Source of the DNA: Gracilaria vermiculophylla
Lineage: Eukaryota; Rhodophyta; Florideophyceae; Gracilariales; Gracilariaceae
Length of the DNA: 64,000 nucleotides
Direction of reading: 5' to 3'
Assembly: GCA_019155205.2 (NCBI GenBank)
Contig: JAHNZQ020000092.1
Coordinates: forward strand, 944,543 to 1,008,542
The number at the start of each line of letters is the position of its first letter. The stretch's first letter is position 1. Positions 31,286 through 41,872 of this stretch are shown here, piece by piece. Below the pieces are notes generated by a model, which worked only from the letters and a program-made list of their open reading frames with translations, searched no databases and had not been told where the DNA came from. The position numbers and the translations under genes are program-made.

Positions 31286-32005
31286 ATGTCGAGCTTCAGT
31301 AAAAACATCCTGCCTCGACGAGAACATCGGGAAAGAGCTCAACCGGCTCTGCGCATCCAGAAGCACGGCCTCCTTGAGAAGAAGAAAGATTACAAGCTTC
31401 GCGCCAAGGACCACAATCGAAAGCGTTTGCGCATTAAGATTTTGCGCGAAAAAGCAGCCTTCCGAAATCCAGAGGAGTTTTACTACGGAATGATAAACTC
31501 GTCGACGAGCGGAGGCCGAATTAACAGAGTGTTGAATACCAAGGAAAAAAATGCAACTCCAATTGCTACCAGGGACCGGGAACAGCGCATGCTGGCTGAA
31601 ACGCAGGACTCCAAGTATGTGCAGCTCAAAATGAGCATGGAAAGAGCCTCTGTGCGAAAAATGAAGGATCGACTGCATTTCACCGCCGTCGCTGCACCAG
31701 CACCAAAGAATCACGTCAAATTTGTGGAAGACGGTAACGGAGAGGAGCAAGTCATCGACGTTACTCGCCAGCAGCACACCCGGTCAACGACGAGGCCCGA
31801 TGAAGAGGTCATCAAACAAGACGCAAGGGCGTACAGGCTCCTAAAACGCAAGGTGCAGCGCCAGCAAAAACTCAACACTGTCCTCTCAGACATGCAGGCA
31901 GCAAAGAATCAGTTGTCAAAAGGAAGGCGTGACCTTTTACGCCGTGCTAATTCCGAAACCGGGGCCCCTGCAGTTTTCAGGTGGCGAAGAGAAAGACGCC
32001 GATGA
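31286..32005 (+). CDS. UTP11: U3 snoRNP-associated protein UTP11
   Basis: A 239-residue basic protein matching Utp11 of the small-subunit processome, which acts with U3 snoRNA in 18S rRNA maturation in the nucleolus. The diagnostic N terminus is present: PRREHRERAQPALR, then GLLEKKKDYKLRAKD and NPEEFYYGMI. It continues with TQDSKYVQLKMSMERA, LHFTAV and a C-terminal YRLLKRKVQRQQKLNTV, ending in a basic WRRERRR tail. The ATG at 31286 fits the family's start. Its 3' end converges on the Omp85 gene 84 bases away. Confidence 0.93.
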   Translation: MSSFSKNILPRREHRERAQPALRIQKHGLLEKKKDYKLRAKDHNRKRLRIKILREKAAFRNPEEFYYGMINSSTSGGRINRVLNTKEKNATPIATRDREQRMLAETQDSKYVQLKMSMERASVRKMKDRLHFTAVAAPAPKNHVKFVEDGNGEEQVIDVTRQQHTRSTTRPDEEVIKQDARAYRLLKRKVQRQQKLNTVLSDMQAAKNQLSKGRRDLLRRANSETGAPAVFRWRRERRR

Positions 32006-32089
32006 CAGCCGTGCCACCCATAGCTTGTATCATGCGCCATAACTTTATTTAGTGACATTACGCAGGCTGCTTCGAAAATATGACCTTGT

Positions 32090-33856
32090 TTACCAACTGC
32101 GATCTACAAGTCCTACCAGAATTCTTGATTGTCCCTCCTCAACCGTTCTTGTCCAATCGATAGAGACAATCCCTGCAACGCGAAGCCCCACTCCATAGCT
32201 TGTACCTAGAATTTCTCGATTGGTGGAATTTGTCAGAGCCACATCCCCGAATAGAACTCCAACAAGCGGTGGCAGATTGTTTTTAATGTCCGTCACTTTA
32301 GTGGACTCGCCGTCGGTGCTTTCATCGCTGGAACTCTTCTTCTCGTCTTTTCTTTTCGCGACCTCCTCTTCTTCTTTCTCATCTGCAGGGCGGCTTGGGC
32401 CACTTGCAGCCTCCAAGTGCGTAAGAGGAATGCGCAGCTCAGCGCGGGCAGTAACATACGATTTGTGTCTTCCAAGCTCTCCGTACGAGTATCCTCTGAC
32501 ATTAGTGTGGCCTCCAAGAGATATTTGTTCGTGCCACGGCAAATTCTCCGACCCAAGTCCGAAATTGCAGCTAAGCGCAAACGAGGCAAAGCGTTTCAAG
32601 CCAATATACTGAGTCGCTGAGATCAAGGCTTTCTGAAAAGGACTGGTTGGCGACCCAAGTATGCTACCAACGCTGTGTTCGATTCTAAAAACATGACCAA
32701 AACGCGGAAGTTCCACAGGTAGTCTCGTAGCATGTGTAAAGGAACTTTGCAATGCCACTTGGGACGTGGTGCGTGCACTCAACGAGTCAACTAAATTAGG
32801 ATGAATGATTTCGTACTTGGGGGTCAAATTATAAATCATGAAGCTCTCCGTTGGGCGAAAGCCAACGTCTATCATGATACCATCTCTATCCTTTTCGTAC
32901 AGTAACTGTGAATGAGAATCACGGTCATCCCTGTCGGTGCCAGTTAATGTAGTTTGTGCTCTCCCCGATCGATTAAGAGGAATTCCACGCTTTGAGCCGG
33001 AATCACGGTACGCCTTGAGTTTGAAAGAAATAGGAATGCTTGCACCAATTCTCATATCGTCAAAAAGTATACCGCCGGATGAGCGGCCCTCCTCAATTCT
33101 CTTCTGCCATGCAATGCGCAATCGCTGTGCGCGGCCCATAAAATTATTGTCGGATACACTGACTGCACCAAAAACTTGACCATCGGAGGACATGCCTGCA
33201 CCAGGCTCTATACTGGCGCTTTTCTTCTCGCGAAGATACAAGCGGAGCTCGACCTTATCGTTTGAAATTACGCTTACCTCGGCGTCAGCGTAATCAAAAA
33301 TGCCTAATGCCATGAGCAAGCCAAAGCGTTCTGGCTTCCATCGAAATACTTGACCAAGTTGAACACCAAGCGCGTTGCATATGGTACGGTGACGAGTTTT
33401 AAAACGAGCGCCTTCATCGGGCTTGTCGTCTTTATCCACGGGAATGACTCGCACCTCAGCGAGACTCGGTTCAACGCACAGTAAAGTAAGGTTGTTGTGA
33501 AAAAGGCCAGGGACCTGTACAACCAACAACCTCGAACAGAGGTACGCGTGGTCTCGGTACCATTTGTTGGCCTTAGCGATTCTTTCCCTGAGCTCCTTGC
33601 CTCGCACTCGGCGGCCTTTCATGGGCATAATGACGTCATCTATGACGGACTGCGGAATTTTTTTTGGCTGGATCACTTGAATTTGGCCGACGTGCAGAAT
33701 CGAAGCGTCCGGCTGGACGGGGTTGAGGACGGAGAAGGCGGCCGCGCGTCGCCGACGGTGAGGGAGGAGGTAGTATGTGGCGCTGGAGGGGGGTTGGGAG
33801 GCACCAAGCGGTGCCGAAGGCGGCGGCGATGGCGGGGGGGGGTTCAGAAACGCCAT
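32090..33856 (-). CDS. Omp85-family outer-envelope protein (Toc75/OEP80 type)
   Basis: A 588-residue protein (655 if the upstream ATG at 34057 is used). After a Pro/Ser/Arg-rich leader suited to plastid targeting come POTRA-like segments (QVIQPKKIPQSVIDDVI; ALGVQLGQVFRWKPERFGLLMALGIFDYADAEV). A 16-strand-type barrel follows, including the diagnostic loop-6 block SLGGHTNVRGYSYGELGRHK with its VRGY motif and strand AELRIPL. An acidic Ser/Glu/Lys-rich stretch interrupts the late barrel (after LTHLEA). Such proteins form the Toc translocon channel or insert outer-envelope barrels. SAM50 of mitochondria is the alternative, but the leader and two POTRA-like segments favour the plastid. The start at 33856 was chosen as the ATG before the leader; the longer start overlaps the neighbour's upstream region. 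Confidence 0.8.
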   Translation of the reverse strand: MAFLNPPPPSPPPSAPLGASQPPSSATYYLLPHRRRRAAAFSVLNPVQPDASILHVGQIQVIQPKKIPQSVIDDVIMPMKGRRVRGKELRERIAKANKWYRDHAYLCSRLLVVQVPGLFHNNLTLLCVEPSLAEVRVIPVDKDDKPDEGARFKTRHRTICNALGVQLGQVFRWKPERFGLLMALGIFDYADAEVSVISNDKVELRLYLREKKSASIEPGAGMSSDGQVFGAVSVSDNNFMGRAQRLRIAWQKRIEEGRSSGGILFDDMRIGASIPISFKLKAYRDSGSKRGIPLNRSGRAQTTLTGTDRDDRDSHSQLLYEKDRDGIMIDVGFRPTESFMIYNLTPKYEIIHPNLVDSLSARTTSQVALQSSFTHATRLPVELPRFGHVFRIEHSVGSILGSPTSPFQKALISATQYIGLKRFASFALSCNFGLGSENLPWHEQISLGGHTNVRGYSYGELGRHKSYVTARAELRIPLTHLEAASGPSRPADEKEEEEVAKRKDEKKSSSDESTDGESTKVTDIKNNLPPLVGVLFGDVALTNSTNREILGTSYGVGLRVAGIVSIDWTRTVEEGQSRILVGLVDRSW

Positions 33857-34301
33857 GCGTGCAACTGCCGGTGGGAGTGGTGAGCAGGGGGATGCCGGCG
33901 GATCTCCTGCGCGTGATCCGCTGCGATCAACGGGCGCGAAGCAAAAACGGCAAACGAACGAAAAACATTGCCAAAAGCGCGAAAACCGGCGGCGCCAAAT
34001 TCGCGTGCTGCGCAGCGAAACGCGAGCCAGAGTCGCGCCGTAGATGCCTCCGTACATATACCAAGGTAGCGAGAGTGTGCTGCGGCGACGACCGCCTCGT
34101 CTACGTACATGCGACGCGTTGCGTTCGCAACTGCATACCGCCGCGGATCAACTCCTCCCCCTTCGCTGCGGCGGCGTCTCGTCGCGGCCGTGTCCGGTCT
34201 TCACCACGTGCCCCCTCTCCCCACCCCGCCCTCTCCTTGCGCCTCGGTCGCCCACATGCCACGTCTCCGCCCGTTCACACTCTCGCTTCTCGCCGCCCGC
34301 C
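33857..34301. promoter_or_regulatory. divergent upstream region of the Omp85 and AcD-repeat genes
   Basis: 445 bases. Both flanking frames stay open for some distance into it and each has an upstream ATG (34057 on minus, 34044 on plus). These overlap by 14 bases, so at most one is likely to be used. Pyrimidine-rich sequence precedes the plus-strand start at 34302. Confidence 0.45.
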
Positions 34302-36608
34302 ATGACACAGACCACGGACCAGCTCGCCGGCGATGTACCGCCCCCTAAGCGTCGTAAAGTCGATGACGATCGTCCTTCCAGCCCGCTCGACCACCTCCCG
34401 CCTCCGCAAAATGGCCAGCCCGATCCGCCACCGCCACCTCCTCACGACCCCCCCCCTCAAGATAACCCTCGACAGGAAGACCCTGTCAAGGATGGCCATG
34501 CCGGGGATGACCCTGACAAGGATAACCCTGCTATGGAAGACCCCGCCATGGATGACCCTGCTATGGAAGACCCCGCCAAGGATGACCCTGCCATGGAAGA
34601 CCCTGTCATGGAAGACCCTACCAAGAAAGACCCCGCCAAGCATGACCCCGCCAAGCATGACCCTGCCAAGCATGGCCCTGCCATGGATGACCCTGCCATG
34701 GATGACCATGCCAAGGATGACCCCGCCAAGGATGGCCCTGCCAAGGATGTCGCTCCCACAGATGACCCTCCAAAGGGTGACGTTCCCACGGATGGCTTTC
34801 TTGCGGATGGCGTTCCCAAGGATGGCGTTCCTACGGATGGCGTTTCCACGGATGGCGTGTCCAGGGAGGGCGTTCTTACGGATGGCGTCCCAAAGGATGG
34901 CGTTCCTACCGATGGTGTCTTCAAGGATGGCGTTCCTACCGATGGCGTTCCCATAGATGACGTTTCCAAGAATGGCGTTCCCATGGATGACGTTTCCCAG
35001 GATGGCGTTCCCAAGAATGGCGCCCCTGTGGATGACGTTCCTAGGGATAACCCTCCGCCAATTGACCCTTCACAAAATGACCTCCCGCAAAGTGACCCGC
35101 CCCAAGAAGCTCAACCTCCACCGCCTCCGCAGGAAGCACCTCTTCCACCGCACGACACTTCTCCACCTCCTCCTCCTCCCGCCGAAAGGGCCCCTCATGA
35201 CTTAGATCCGCTGGATGATATGCGCCCGCCGCGCAGACAGGATATACACGGCGATGAGCCCCACGACCCCGTTGCTCTACCTGTACCGATGGATACCCTC
35301 CAAATGCCACCCACAGGCCTCACGCCGGAGGTGGATGCCGTTCTTAGCAAGATTTTTGCATCCGGCTTGTTTGAGAGGAAAGACGTAGATGGTCGAGCTC
35401 TCGATTTTCTGGCAAGTGTCTCCCCTCAATTGGCGCTAGCGGCTCTGGAAGATATTCAACGTCGCGATTTCTCCACTGTTCGCAACAAACCGGCATTCAT
35501 CATGAGCATTTTCAAACGGGTTGTAAACGCTGGCGGATCGCTTCAGCCCTCCGTAACCGGCACTGCTTTTCAGCCGACATCCGTCCCAGCTTCTGCATTG
35601 GCTCATCTGCCTCCTTCCGTCTCGGATGCTTTGCAAAGAGTATTCCAATCCGGTGTGTGTCACCCTAGTCAATTTGATGATCGCGCCATGGATATTCTGG
35701 TTGATCTAGCTGAGCCGGATGCTGTTCGTGCTTTATCGGAATTCGCGGCCATGGAGCCGGGACGTGTGCGAAACCCTTCGGCATTCTGGATGGGACTGGC
35801 GAGAAAGTATAAAGGCCATTCAAGAGCGCCTGGTGGTCGCGCTGGCCCTTCCTATGATGGCACAACTGCCACAGCCTATGGAGCCTATGATGCCTACGAC
35901 GCACGTCGCCCTGCCGTTAGTTCCGCGATGCTAGAGCAGCGCTTGGATGAACTCGCAGCCTCTGGACATTTGCCCAGAAATGCATTGGATGACAGAGCTA
36001 TGGACGCTCTTCGTCGTCTTCCTGAACAAGATGCCTTAGGTGTTTTAGCCGAATTGCCTGAACCTGCTCGTGTGAGGAACATGAGTGCCTACGTGATGGG
36101 CCTTTGCAAGAAATTTGCGGCTGGAGAGGCTCGCTCGTTGTCCCAGAGAGGTAGTTATAACACTGGTGGATACGGTGGCTATGGTGGTTACAGCGCATAT
36201 GGTGCATCCGGTTATGGTGGGTATGGAGGATATGGGCATACGGGCGCCCATGCAGGGTACGCAACCGGATACGGGGCGCCTGGAGGATATGGCAGCCAAT
36301 ACGGTGCCGCGGTTCCTGGAGCATATGGTACGCATCCTATCGACGATAATACGAGAGCCAGGGAAACACGCGAGGCCCTTGAGACCATGGATCCGTCAGT
36401 TCGAGATCGCTTTTACCAAATGACGGATCAAGGGATCATTACGGAATCTTCATTTGACGCAAGAGCTATTAGTGCAATGCAGAATCTAAGGGCCGAGGAT
36501 GCCTGCGCCGCACTCGATGAACTAGCAGCAAGCGAGCCTGGGCGAATCCATAATATCAGCGCATATTTCATGGGCTTGGCCAAAAAGTTTGGGCGGTCGT
36601 CTATGTGA
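34302..36608 (+). CDS. protein with four hnRNP Q-type acidic domains and pentapeptide repeats
   Basis: A 768-residue protein. Residues 1-45 include a basic PPPKRRKVDD patch resembling a nuclear localisation signal. Residues 46-248 are about 40 pentapeptides of the DDPAM, DDPAK and DGVPT kinds, encoded by a 15-base minisatellite. A Pro-rich stretch follows. Then come four copies of a roughly 65-residue helical unit at about 341-409, 436-510, 536-606 and 689-766, each with a D[DG]RA[ML][DS] turn and an RN.[SP]A[FY].MG.[ACF]KK end. These resemble the N-terminal acidic domain (AcD/NURR) of hnRNP Q/R (family motif DERA..L..F and VQNKSAFL.GVMK). A Gly/Tyr-rich low-complexity linker lies between units three and four. 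A role in RNA binding or ribonucleoprotein assembly is inference. No RRM is present. Confidence 0.75.
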   Translation: MTQTTDQLAGDVPPPKRRKVDDDRPSSPLDHLPPPQNGQPDPPPPPPHDPPPQDNPRQEDPVKDGHAGDDPDKDNPAMEDPAMDDPAMEDPAKDDPAMEDPVMEDPTKKDPAKHDPAKHDPAKHGPAMDDPAMDDHAKDDPAKDGPAKDVAPTDDPPKGDVPTDGFLADGVPKDGVPTDGVSTDGVSREGVLTDGVPKDGVPTDGVFKDGVPTDGVPIDDVSKNGVPMDDVSQDGVPKNGAPVDDVPRDNPPPIDPSQNDLPQSDPPQEAQPPPPPQEAPLPPHDTSPPPPPPAERAPHDLDPLDDMRPPRRQDIHGDEPHDPVALPVPMDTLQMPPTGLTPEVDAVLSKIFASGLFERKDVDGRALDFLASVSPQLALAALEDIQRRDFSTVRNKPAFIMSIFKRVVNAGGSLQPSVTGTAFQPTSVPASALAHLPPSVSDALQRVFQSGVCHPSQFDDRAMDILVDLAEPDAVRALSEFAAMEPGRVRNPSAFWMGLARKYKGHSRAPGGRAGPSYDGTTATAYGAYDAYDARRPAVSSAMLEQRLDELAASGHLPRNALDDRAMDALRRLPEQDALGVLAELPEPARVRNMSAYVMGLCKKFAAGEARSLSQRGSYNTGGYGGYGGYSAYGASGYGGYGGYGHTGAHAGYATGYGAPGGYGSQYGAAVPGAYGTHPIDDNTRARETREALETMDPSVRDRFYQMTDQGIITESSFDARAISAMQNLRAEDACAALDELAASEPGRIHNISAYFMGLAKKFGRSSM
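34470..35045. repeat. 15-bp coding minisatellite
   Basis: About 38-40 tandem units of 15 bases with two main variants: GATGACCCTGCCATG and GATGGCGTTCCTACG. Because the unit is a multiple of three, several other frames on both strands also stay open through it, which explains long false frames here. Confidence 0.95.
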
Positions 36609-37437
36609 AGGTAACGATGGTAACTAACATGCGGCACTGATGTAAACCAAATATCCAATACGATGCAGATCGCCTGCAATATGATTTCAAATTACGTGTG
36701 ACCCGCCGATCTTCAACGCAAAGCGTTCGACATTTGTTTCACGTACCTTGCCAACGTTATGGTCTTACATCTCTGTCGAGAAGTTATCTCGTTTTTCTGT
36801 GGCGCCCAGATGATTTTTTTTACTATGGATGTTCTTGCATATACAATGTGAAACTACCTCTCAGTGTGAGAATAACCCGAGAATGAATGTTTTCGAACGT
36901 CAGAATATCTTTCAAGTGATGAACACACGCTTCTGCAAGGATATGTTTCTTTGTTGTAAACAAGTAGATCATGACGAAGGTGTTGTGCGGCTCAGCGATA
37001 TGTTTTCATTTCGTTGTGCCGCTGTACACCCAGCTCTTCCGAGCTTCCCTCGTCATATTTGTGGTTTTGTGTGTTCTGGGGGTTTGAAGGCCAAGAGGCA
37101 TTTTCATCACTCTTCGTGTATCTGGTAATAACTTGGTTTCAGTTCCTATGTGCTGGTTCGCCTTAGAAACTCTTTTTCTTGATTGTTAGTTCTTGGCTTC
37201 AGCTATCGAAATCTATTTGTGTGGTACGAGCCAAGGGCTTGGAAGCAGAACATATTGGGGCGAGTTCCTTCCGGGATGATACAAGACAGTTTGCTGTATC
37301 TGTGATGTATTGAAATTTTTATCGACGTACAATTTTACAAAGGTCTATGACGTGATTCGAAATGAGGAGGCCTTCATGTGGCAAAATCTACGTTGTTGAG
37401 GCCTACAACTCAAAAGCCTGTCGTGACATAAAATATA
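36609..37437. other. convergent intergenic region, no gene recognised
   Basis: 829 bases between the stop codons of the AcD-repeat and ADA2 genes. It holds their 3' UTRs and otherwise ordinary AT-rich sequence. No coding or structured element was recognised. Confidence 0.5.
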
Positions 37438-38882
37438 CTAGGCTTTCGACCCATTTGGAGTGGTTGATTGGGCTGATGTATTGCGAGCTCCCATCGAAGC
37501 ATTTGATGCAGAGCGAATCCAGCCGCAAGCAACGAAATAGTCATATATCTTGCAGACTTTGTTGGCGTCTAATTCAATGATTGCTTTAGCGTCCTTCTTC
37601 CGCAAGCACCCTGTTCGTGCATTTTCTCGAATCAGTACTTCCTTTATGATCAAGTACTGATGTGGAGTTACTTTGAGAGTGCCACACAAAGAAAGCTCAG
37701 TCCTTGACAGCAATTCTGCTCCAGCCATCTTCTCCAGATCAACCTCGCCGAGAACTAATTGTTTTCTTTCCTTGGAATCCGAAGCTGAGGATGGAGTTGC
37801 TGCCTGTCCGTTTGGAAGAGACGTGGCCTCAGAATGACTAGTTTCTCCGTTACTACGCCGTGGTCGTCGTTGATTCGAGGTAAGATCAGAAACCGAAGAC
37901 GGTTCAGTCTGGGAAGCATTGCGATTTCTGCTTTTAGACAGATTTTGAGTTATTCGCTGAGCCTCCTCCAGAGAACTGGCACCGTGTGCCAAACCTTCTT
38001 TCATCATATCAATCTTACACCTCAACTTGCGTTCTTCTAGAATCCCTTCGACTAGTTTCTCTATTTCTTCTTGGGACATAAAACGCATAAACACGCGAAG
38101 TTTATCTCGGAGTTCTCGTTCATCTTTTGGACGTTTCTTTTCCGCATTAAGGAAATCTTTGAAGCTAGTCATTCCGCGCTCCAATACAAACTTTTTTCGC
38201 TTTTCTCTTTCGTCCAGTTTCTTCGAATATATCTCAAGGACCTGGGACTTGATTTCGCGTTCAATCTTGGAATCATCTTCAACCAGTTCCATGTCGCCGA
38301 TGATCTCTTCTGCCTCATTATCCCATTCATACACAAAATCTTGTCGTTTAGGCATCCATCCCGCAGCGTCTTCTTGCTGGTGCTTGTGCATGACTCGCAG
38401 TGATTTGGGATCTATCTCATCACTTTTTTCAACAACTGGCTTTGCCTCTGCAAGCAACTTTTTAGGGTTTGGTAGTGGAGCCGTTGAAGATTGCAGGAAC
38501 ACCATCATGTAATGTTGCTCCGTTTCAGCAGCGTTCTTCGAACCAATCTGATTCGCAACTTGCTCCCAATTTCCAACGCCATACATTTCCAAGCCTTCCA
38601 ATAGTTTCTCTTCCTCATCTGCGCTCCAACCCTCTTGAAAAATCGCCGTATGCACAACCTGAATGAGACGATAGTCATGCTCTGGTCGATGAGGCTTGAG
38701 GGCGGCGCCCACGCTGAAGCAATCGAGGCATGAGTCGTAATCTGGACAGACGGCGCATCGCGCGCGGATGGCAAACGAAAGGTCACGACCGCAGTAATCG
38801 CAATGAAAACGAGATGTGTTCTCCGGCTCTTCTTTCTTCTCGCTCTTTGGGCGGGCGCGCTTCGGACGTGCTTTACTTCCAC
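37438..38882 (-). CDS. ADA2: transcriptional adaptor ADA2 (SAGA/GCN5 complex), first exon not placed
   Basis: The visible exon encodes about 480 residues. It opens with a charged stretch and a ZZ zinc finger (FHCDYCGRDLSFAIRARCAVCPDYDSCLDC, split FHCDYCGRDL / CAVCPDYDSCLDC), then a SANT domain (GWSADEEEKLLEGLEMYGVG, NWEQVANQIGSKNAAE), the central ADA2 region (DFVYEWDNEAEEIIGDME, SFKDFLNAEKKRPKDE) and a C-terminal SWIRM domain (LCGTLKVTPHQYLIIKEVLI, KVCKIYDYFVACGW). ADA2 binds and stimulates the GCN5 acetyltransferase. Upstream in frame there is a stop at about 38906 with no ATG. A plausible splice acceptor (CACGGCAG, exon from 38882) implies a short 5' exon that I could not place with certainty. 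Confidence 0.92.
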
Positions 38883-41176
38883 CTGCCGTGATTGCGGATG
38901 AGTGTCAACCGAATGATATGTACCAATGCACCAAGGTCGTAGTGGTGCCGTTCAAATGCTAGAGTGCAGCGACGCACCCCATCAATGGACTCGAGAATTC
39001 CAATGGAAAGGCTTGGATGATGCGCGAAACACTGCCACGCAAATACACTTGTCGGAAAAGGAAAAATTTGTCACTTTTCGACCAGCGGAACATCGGAACA
39101 TTTTTTCGTCGACACCCTCTTGCTCTCGCCTCGCCCTCTCGGACTTTCCAAGAGCCACACAAATGAGAGTGCCCATTAACTTCTTTCTCGCCCATCGCCA
39201 TGGCGGCATGAATGAATCTCGTAAGAATTTGGGAGAAAGGAAAGAATCAAGTAGCCTCGATAAAACACTTCATGGCAAAGTTCCATGCTGTGCAAAAAAG
39301 AGAAAATAAGAAAAATTTCAAAAGCTTCATTGAGCAGCGCCTGCCTGCACTGCTGAATTCCATACTTTGCATAGTCGTGCCTTGGAAGAAACAAGCGTTG
39401 AAACCTTCAATCGATAAAAAAAGAAATGAAGGCGGAAAATCACCTAAGATCAAATCCCTGACTGCAACTCGCGCGTAATTGGCACATGAAAAAGAACCGT
39501 CGTTAGTAATATTCTTCTTCTTTTGTCACAATGTGAAGCTGTGCTTTAATCCCGCACTCAGCGTAGTTCCATGTGTTACATGTGTGTATTCCTTAAGGGG
39601 GCCAGAATTTTTCGCAATGCTTTTTTTCTTCAGCTGCTTGACCTGTATTCGGGTGTATCCTTGATGATCGCACAAAATGTGTCGATGGCTCGCATTTGAT
39701 TTGAATAAACGCACCATGATATGGTCGAAATTTTTTTATTATCACTGCTAGCGTACCATGAATTATTCTGAGCGCTCGGTAGTCCTTTTTTTTTGGAGAG
39801 AGACTTCCCTTACAAGAAATAGATACACAGCATTAAAGAATGGCCACATGATTACAAAGAAAGTAAATATCAACCTGGCTTTCCTAAGAGCATAAATCTC
39901 AAGTGCATCCAATGTGCTTTGAAAAAATATACTTGAAGCTATCATCCTCGAATGAGATAAGCAGAAGAGATCTATTTTCCCTGTTGAATGAGAAAAATGT
40001 GAACAGCTCTTGAAAATATTTCATTTCCAATTTTCATAGGAAGTTTGCCATGGCCGAGTGCAAAACATATCTCGTGCTTATATGTTGTCTTCTAAAATTG
40101 GATGATTTATGTTGCCTGATTATTACCTGTACGCAGTTTGATCAAGGAAAAGCAGTAGTTTACTTATCATAATTTATGCATTAAGACTTACTCACACTGG
40201 AATACTGATAAAATATCAATAGAAAAACAGTAAGAATTATTGAATATTGTGGGTCAAAATTTGAGTACAGTGTTTATATTCCCTAAGTAAATATTTGACT
40301 GGGAAAGTATTGAAGAGATTGTGCGTCAAAACCAAAGCAGTTTATCATAAATCTTTTGCTGCATGTTTGTGAGACATATTAGTGAAGTAAATATCTTTTT
40401 ATCCTTCATTTAATTATCTTTGCTTCGCGAGCAGTTCTAAGTTTCTCGAGGGATGTTATATTTTAATCCTTAACATATGGAGTTAACCAAGAAATGGAAT
40501 CAATTTTAGATAGAATATTGCTTGTAAAAAAAATTGTGTTATATTTCAAGATTGGGTTTTATTAATAGATATGGATATAACCCATTTCCATTATAGGCCG
40601 AGCGTTGAAGAGGAGGAATGAGACGAGGGTTTCGGACTTCTCTTTATTGCAGTATGGTCCTCATGCCACCATGGGCTTCGCGACTGTCGCATGTTCTTCT
40701 CACTGCCGGTCCTGTGACAGACAGTGAGATGAACAACCAAGTTTTCTGAAAGTGAGTGTGGGAAAAACGAAAAACAGTTCAATTGTGTAAAAGTTGGGGA
40801 AAAAGATTGCAAAGTTAAATGTTCACAGATTTTTAAAAGTTCTTGACTTTCGAGAAAGTACAGCAAGCACCGTGAAGATGCGAGCAATCAAGTTGCGGAT
40901 CACCTTGAAACCGCCCGTCTGTCGGAGGCATCTCCATAACTGTTTGTGCAGTCAGGTGTTGTCTACGCCACCACCGTGTGCCAGATACGAAAGCCGCCGT
41001 CGAGCCGCATAATTTGCGCTTGCCCTCAAAGCTATTCTCAGGATCATTGTCATCTATGACGCTCGCGCCTTCCGACAAATCTCTATGAACTAGCAAGGGA
41101 TTGCATTTTCACTCTCTACCATCCGCCATTCACTCCCAGGACATACGTCTGTAACATTTTTCTTTCACAACTCGCC
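38883..41176. other. large AT-rich intergenic region
   Basis: About 2.3 kb. The right side of ADA2 should contain its missing first exon within the first few hundred bases. The part from about 39700 to 40600 is very AT-rich with poly-A and poly-T runs and only short frames. No gene is recognised in it. Upstream of 41177 lies the promoter of the p24 gene. Confidence 0.5.
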
Positions 41177-41872
41177 ATGACATATGCCACACAGAGCGCA
41201 TCGTGTCACCGGTTCTTGCCTTCGCTACTCTTCGTAGGATGTTCGTTTATTCTCTACTTCTGTTTGTCGCAAGCGGCCTCGCTCACCTTTGAACTTCCAT
41301 ACGGTCAGCGAAGGTGCTATGTTGAACAACTGACCCCAAGGACATTATGTCGCGGCACGGTACATGTTGCCAGTGGAGCAGGTGAGATGAGCTTGGACCT
41401 GTTTGTCAGCGATCAGCGAGGAACTGTCTACTTCCACAAGCAAGACGTTAATTCCGTCAAGTTCTCCTTCAAAACAGGCGCCTTTCGGATGCATACTTTG
41501 CAAGATTTCCGATTTTGCATTGTCAACCAAGTTCACCCGAATTCGCAGTCCACACCTGGAGCGCTTAGGCGCGTTACCTTAGAAGTTGAGGTCGTGAACG
41601 AAGAAGGAAAAAAGAACCTCCCTAACTTTGTTAAGCAAGAACATGCTGAAAAGGTGTACAATGATTTCGTGTCGGTGACACAGGCTCTTGACAGTGTCAT
41701 CGAAAAAATGGATCAGCTTCGAGAACAAGAAGCTAGTCTCACCGCCATAAACGAGCGCACCACCGTCACAATATTCAGACTAAGTCTCGTAGCGTGTGTG
41801 TTTACTGTTGCTACAGGGGTTGTGAATTTCATCTCGTTGAAGTCATTCTTCAAACGAAAAAAGATTGCATGA
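41177..41872 (+). CDS. p24/EMP24 family cargo receptor (TMED)
   Basis: A 231-residue type I membrane protein of the early secretory pathway. A hydrophobic signal peptide covers about residues 14-34. The GOLD domain follows (LTFELPYGQRRCYVEQL with its cysteine partner LCRGTV, and FCIVNQV), then a coiled-coil segment (residues about 155-195, SVTQALDSVIEKMDQLREQE) and a membrane span near 205-225. The short cytosolic tail ends SFFKRKKIA, with the FF and di-lysine features that bind COPII and COPI coats. The length is normal for the family. It most resembles the delta (TMED10) branch, which I hold loosely. It has its own upstream region and precedes the debranching-enzyme gene in the same direction. 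Confidence 0.93.
   Translation: MTYATQSASCHRFLPSLLFVGCSFILYFCLSQAASLTFELPYGQRRCYVEQLTPRTLCRGTVHVASGAGEMSLDLFVSDQRGTVYFHKQDVNSVKFSFKTGAFRMHTLQDFRFCIVNQVHPNSQSTPGALRRVTLEVEVVNEEGKKNLPNFVKQEHAEKVYNDFVSVTQALDSVIEKMDQLREQEASLTAINERTTVTIFRLSLVACVFTVATGVVNFISLKSFFKRKKIA

Noticed and set aside
34457..35014. 185-codon minus-strand frame (MGTPS-type repeats)
   Set aside because: Mirror of the 15-base minisatellite in the AcD gene. No independent support.
34470..35045. CRISPR-like regular repeat array
   Set aside because: Units are contiguous 15-mers without spacers, inside a coding frame of a eukaryotic gene.
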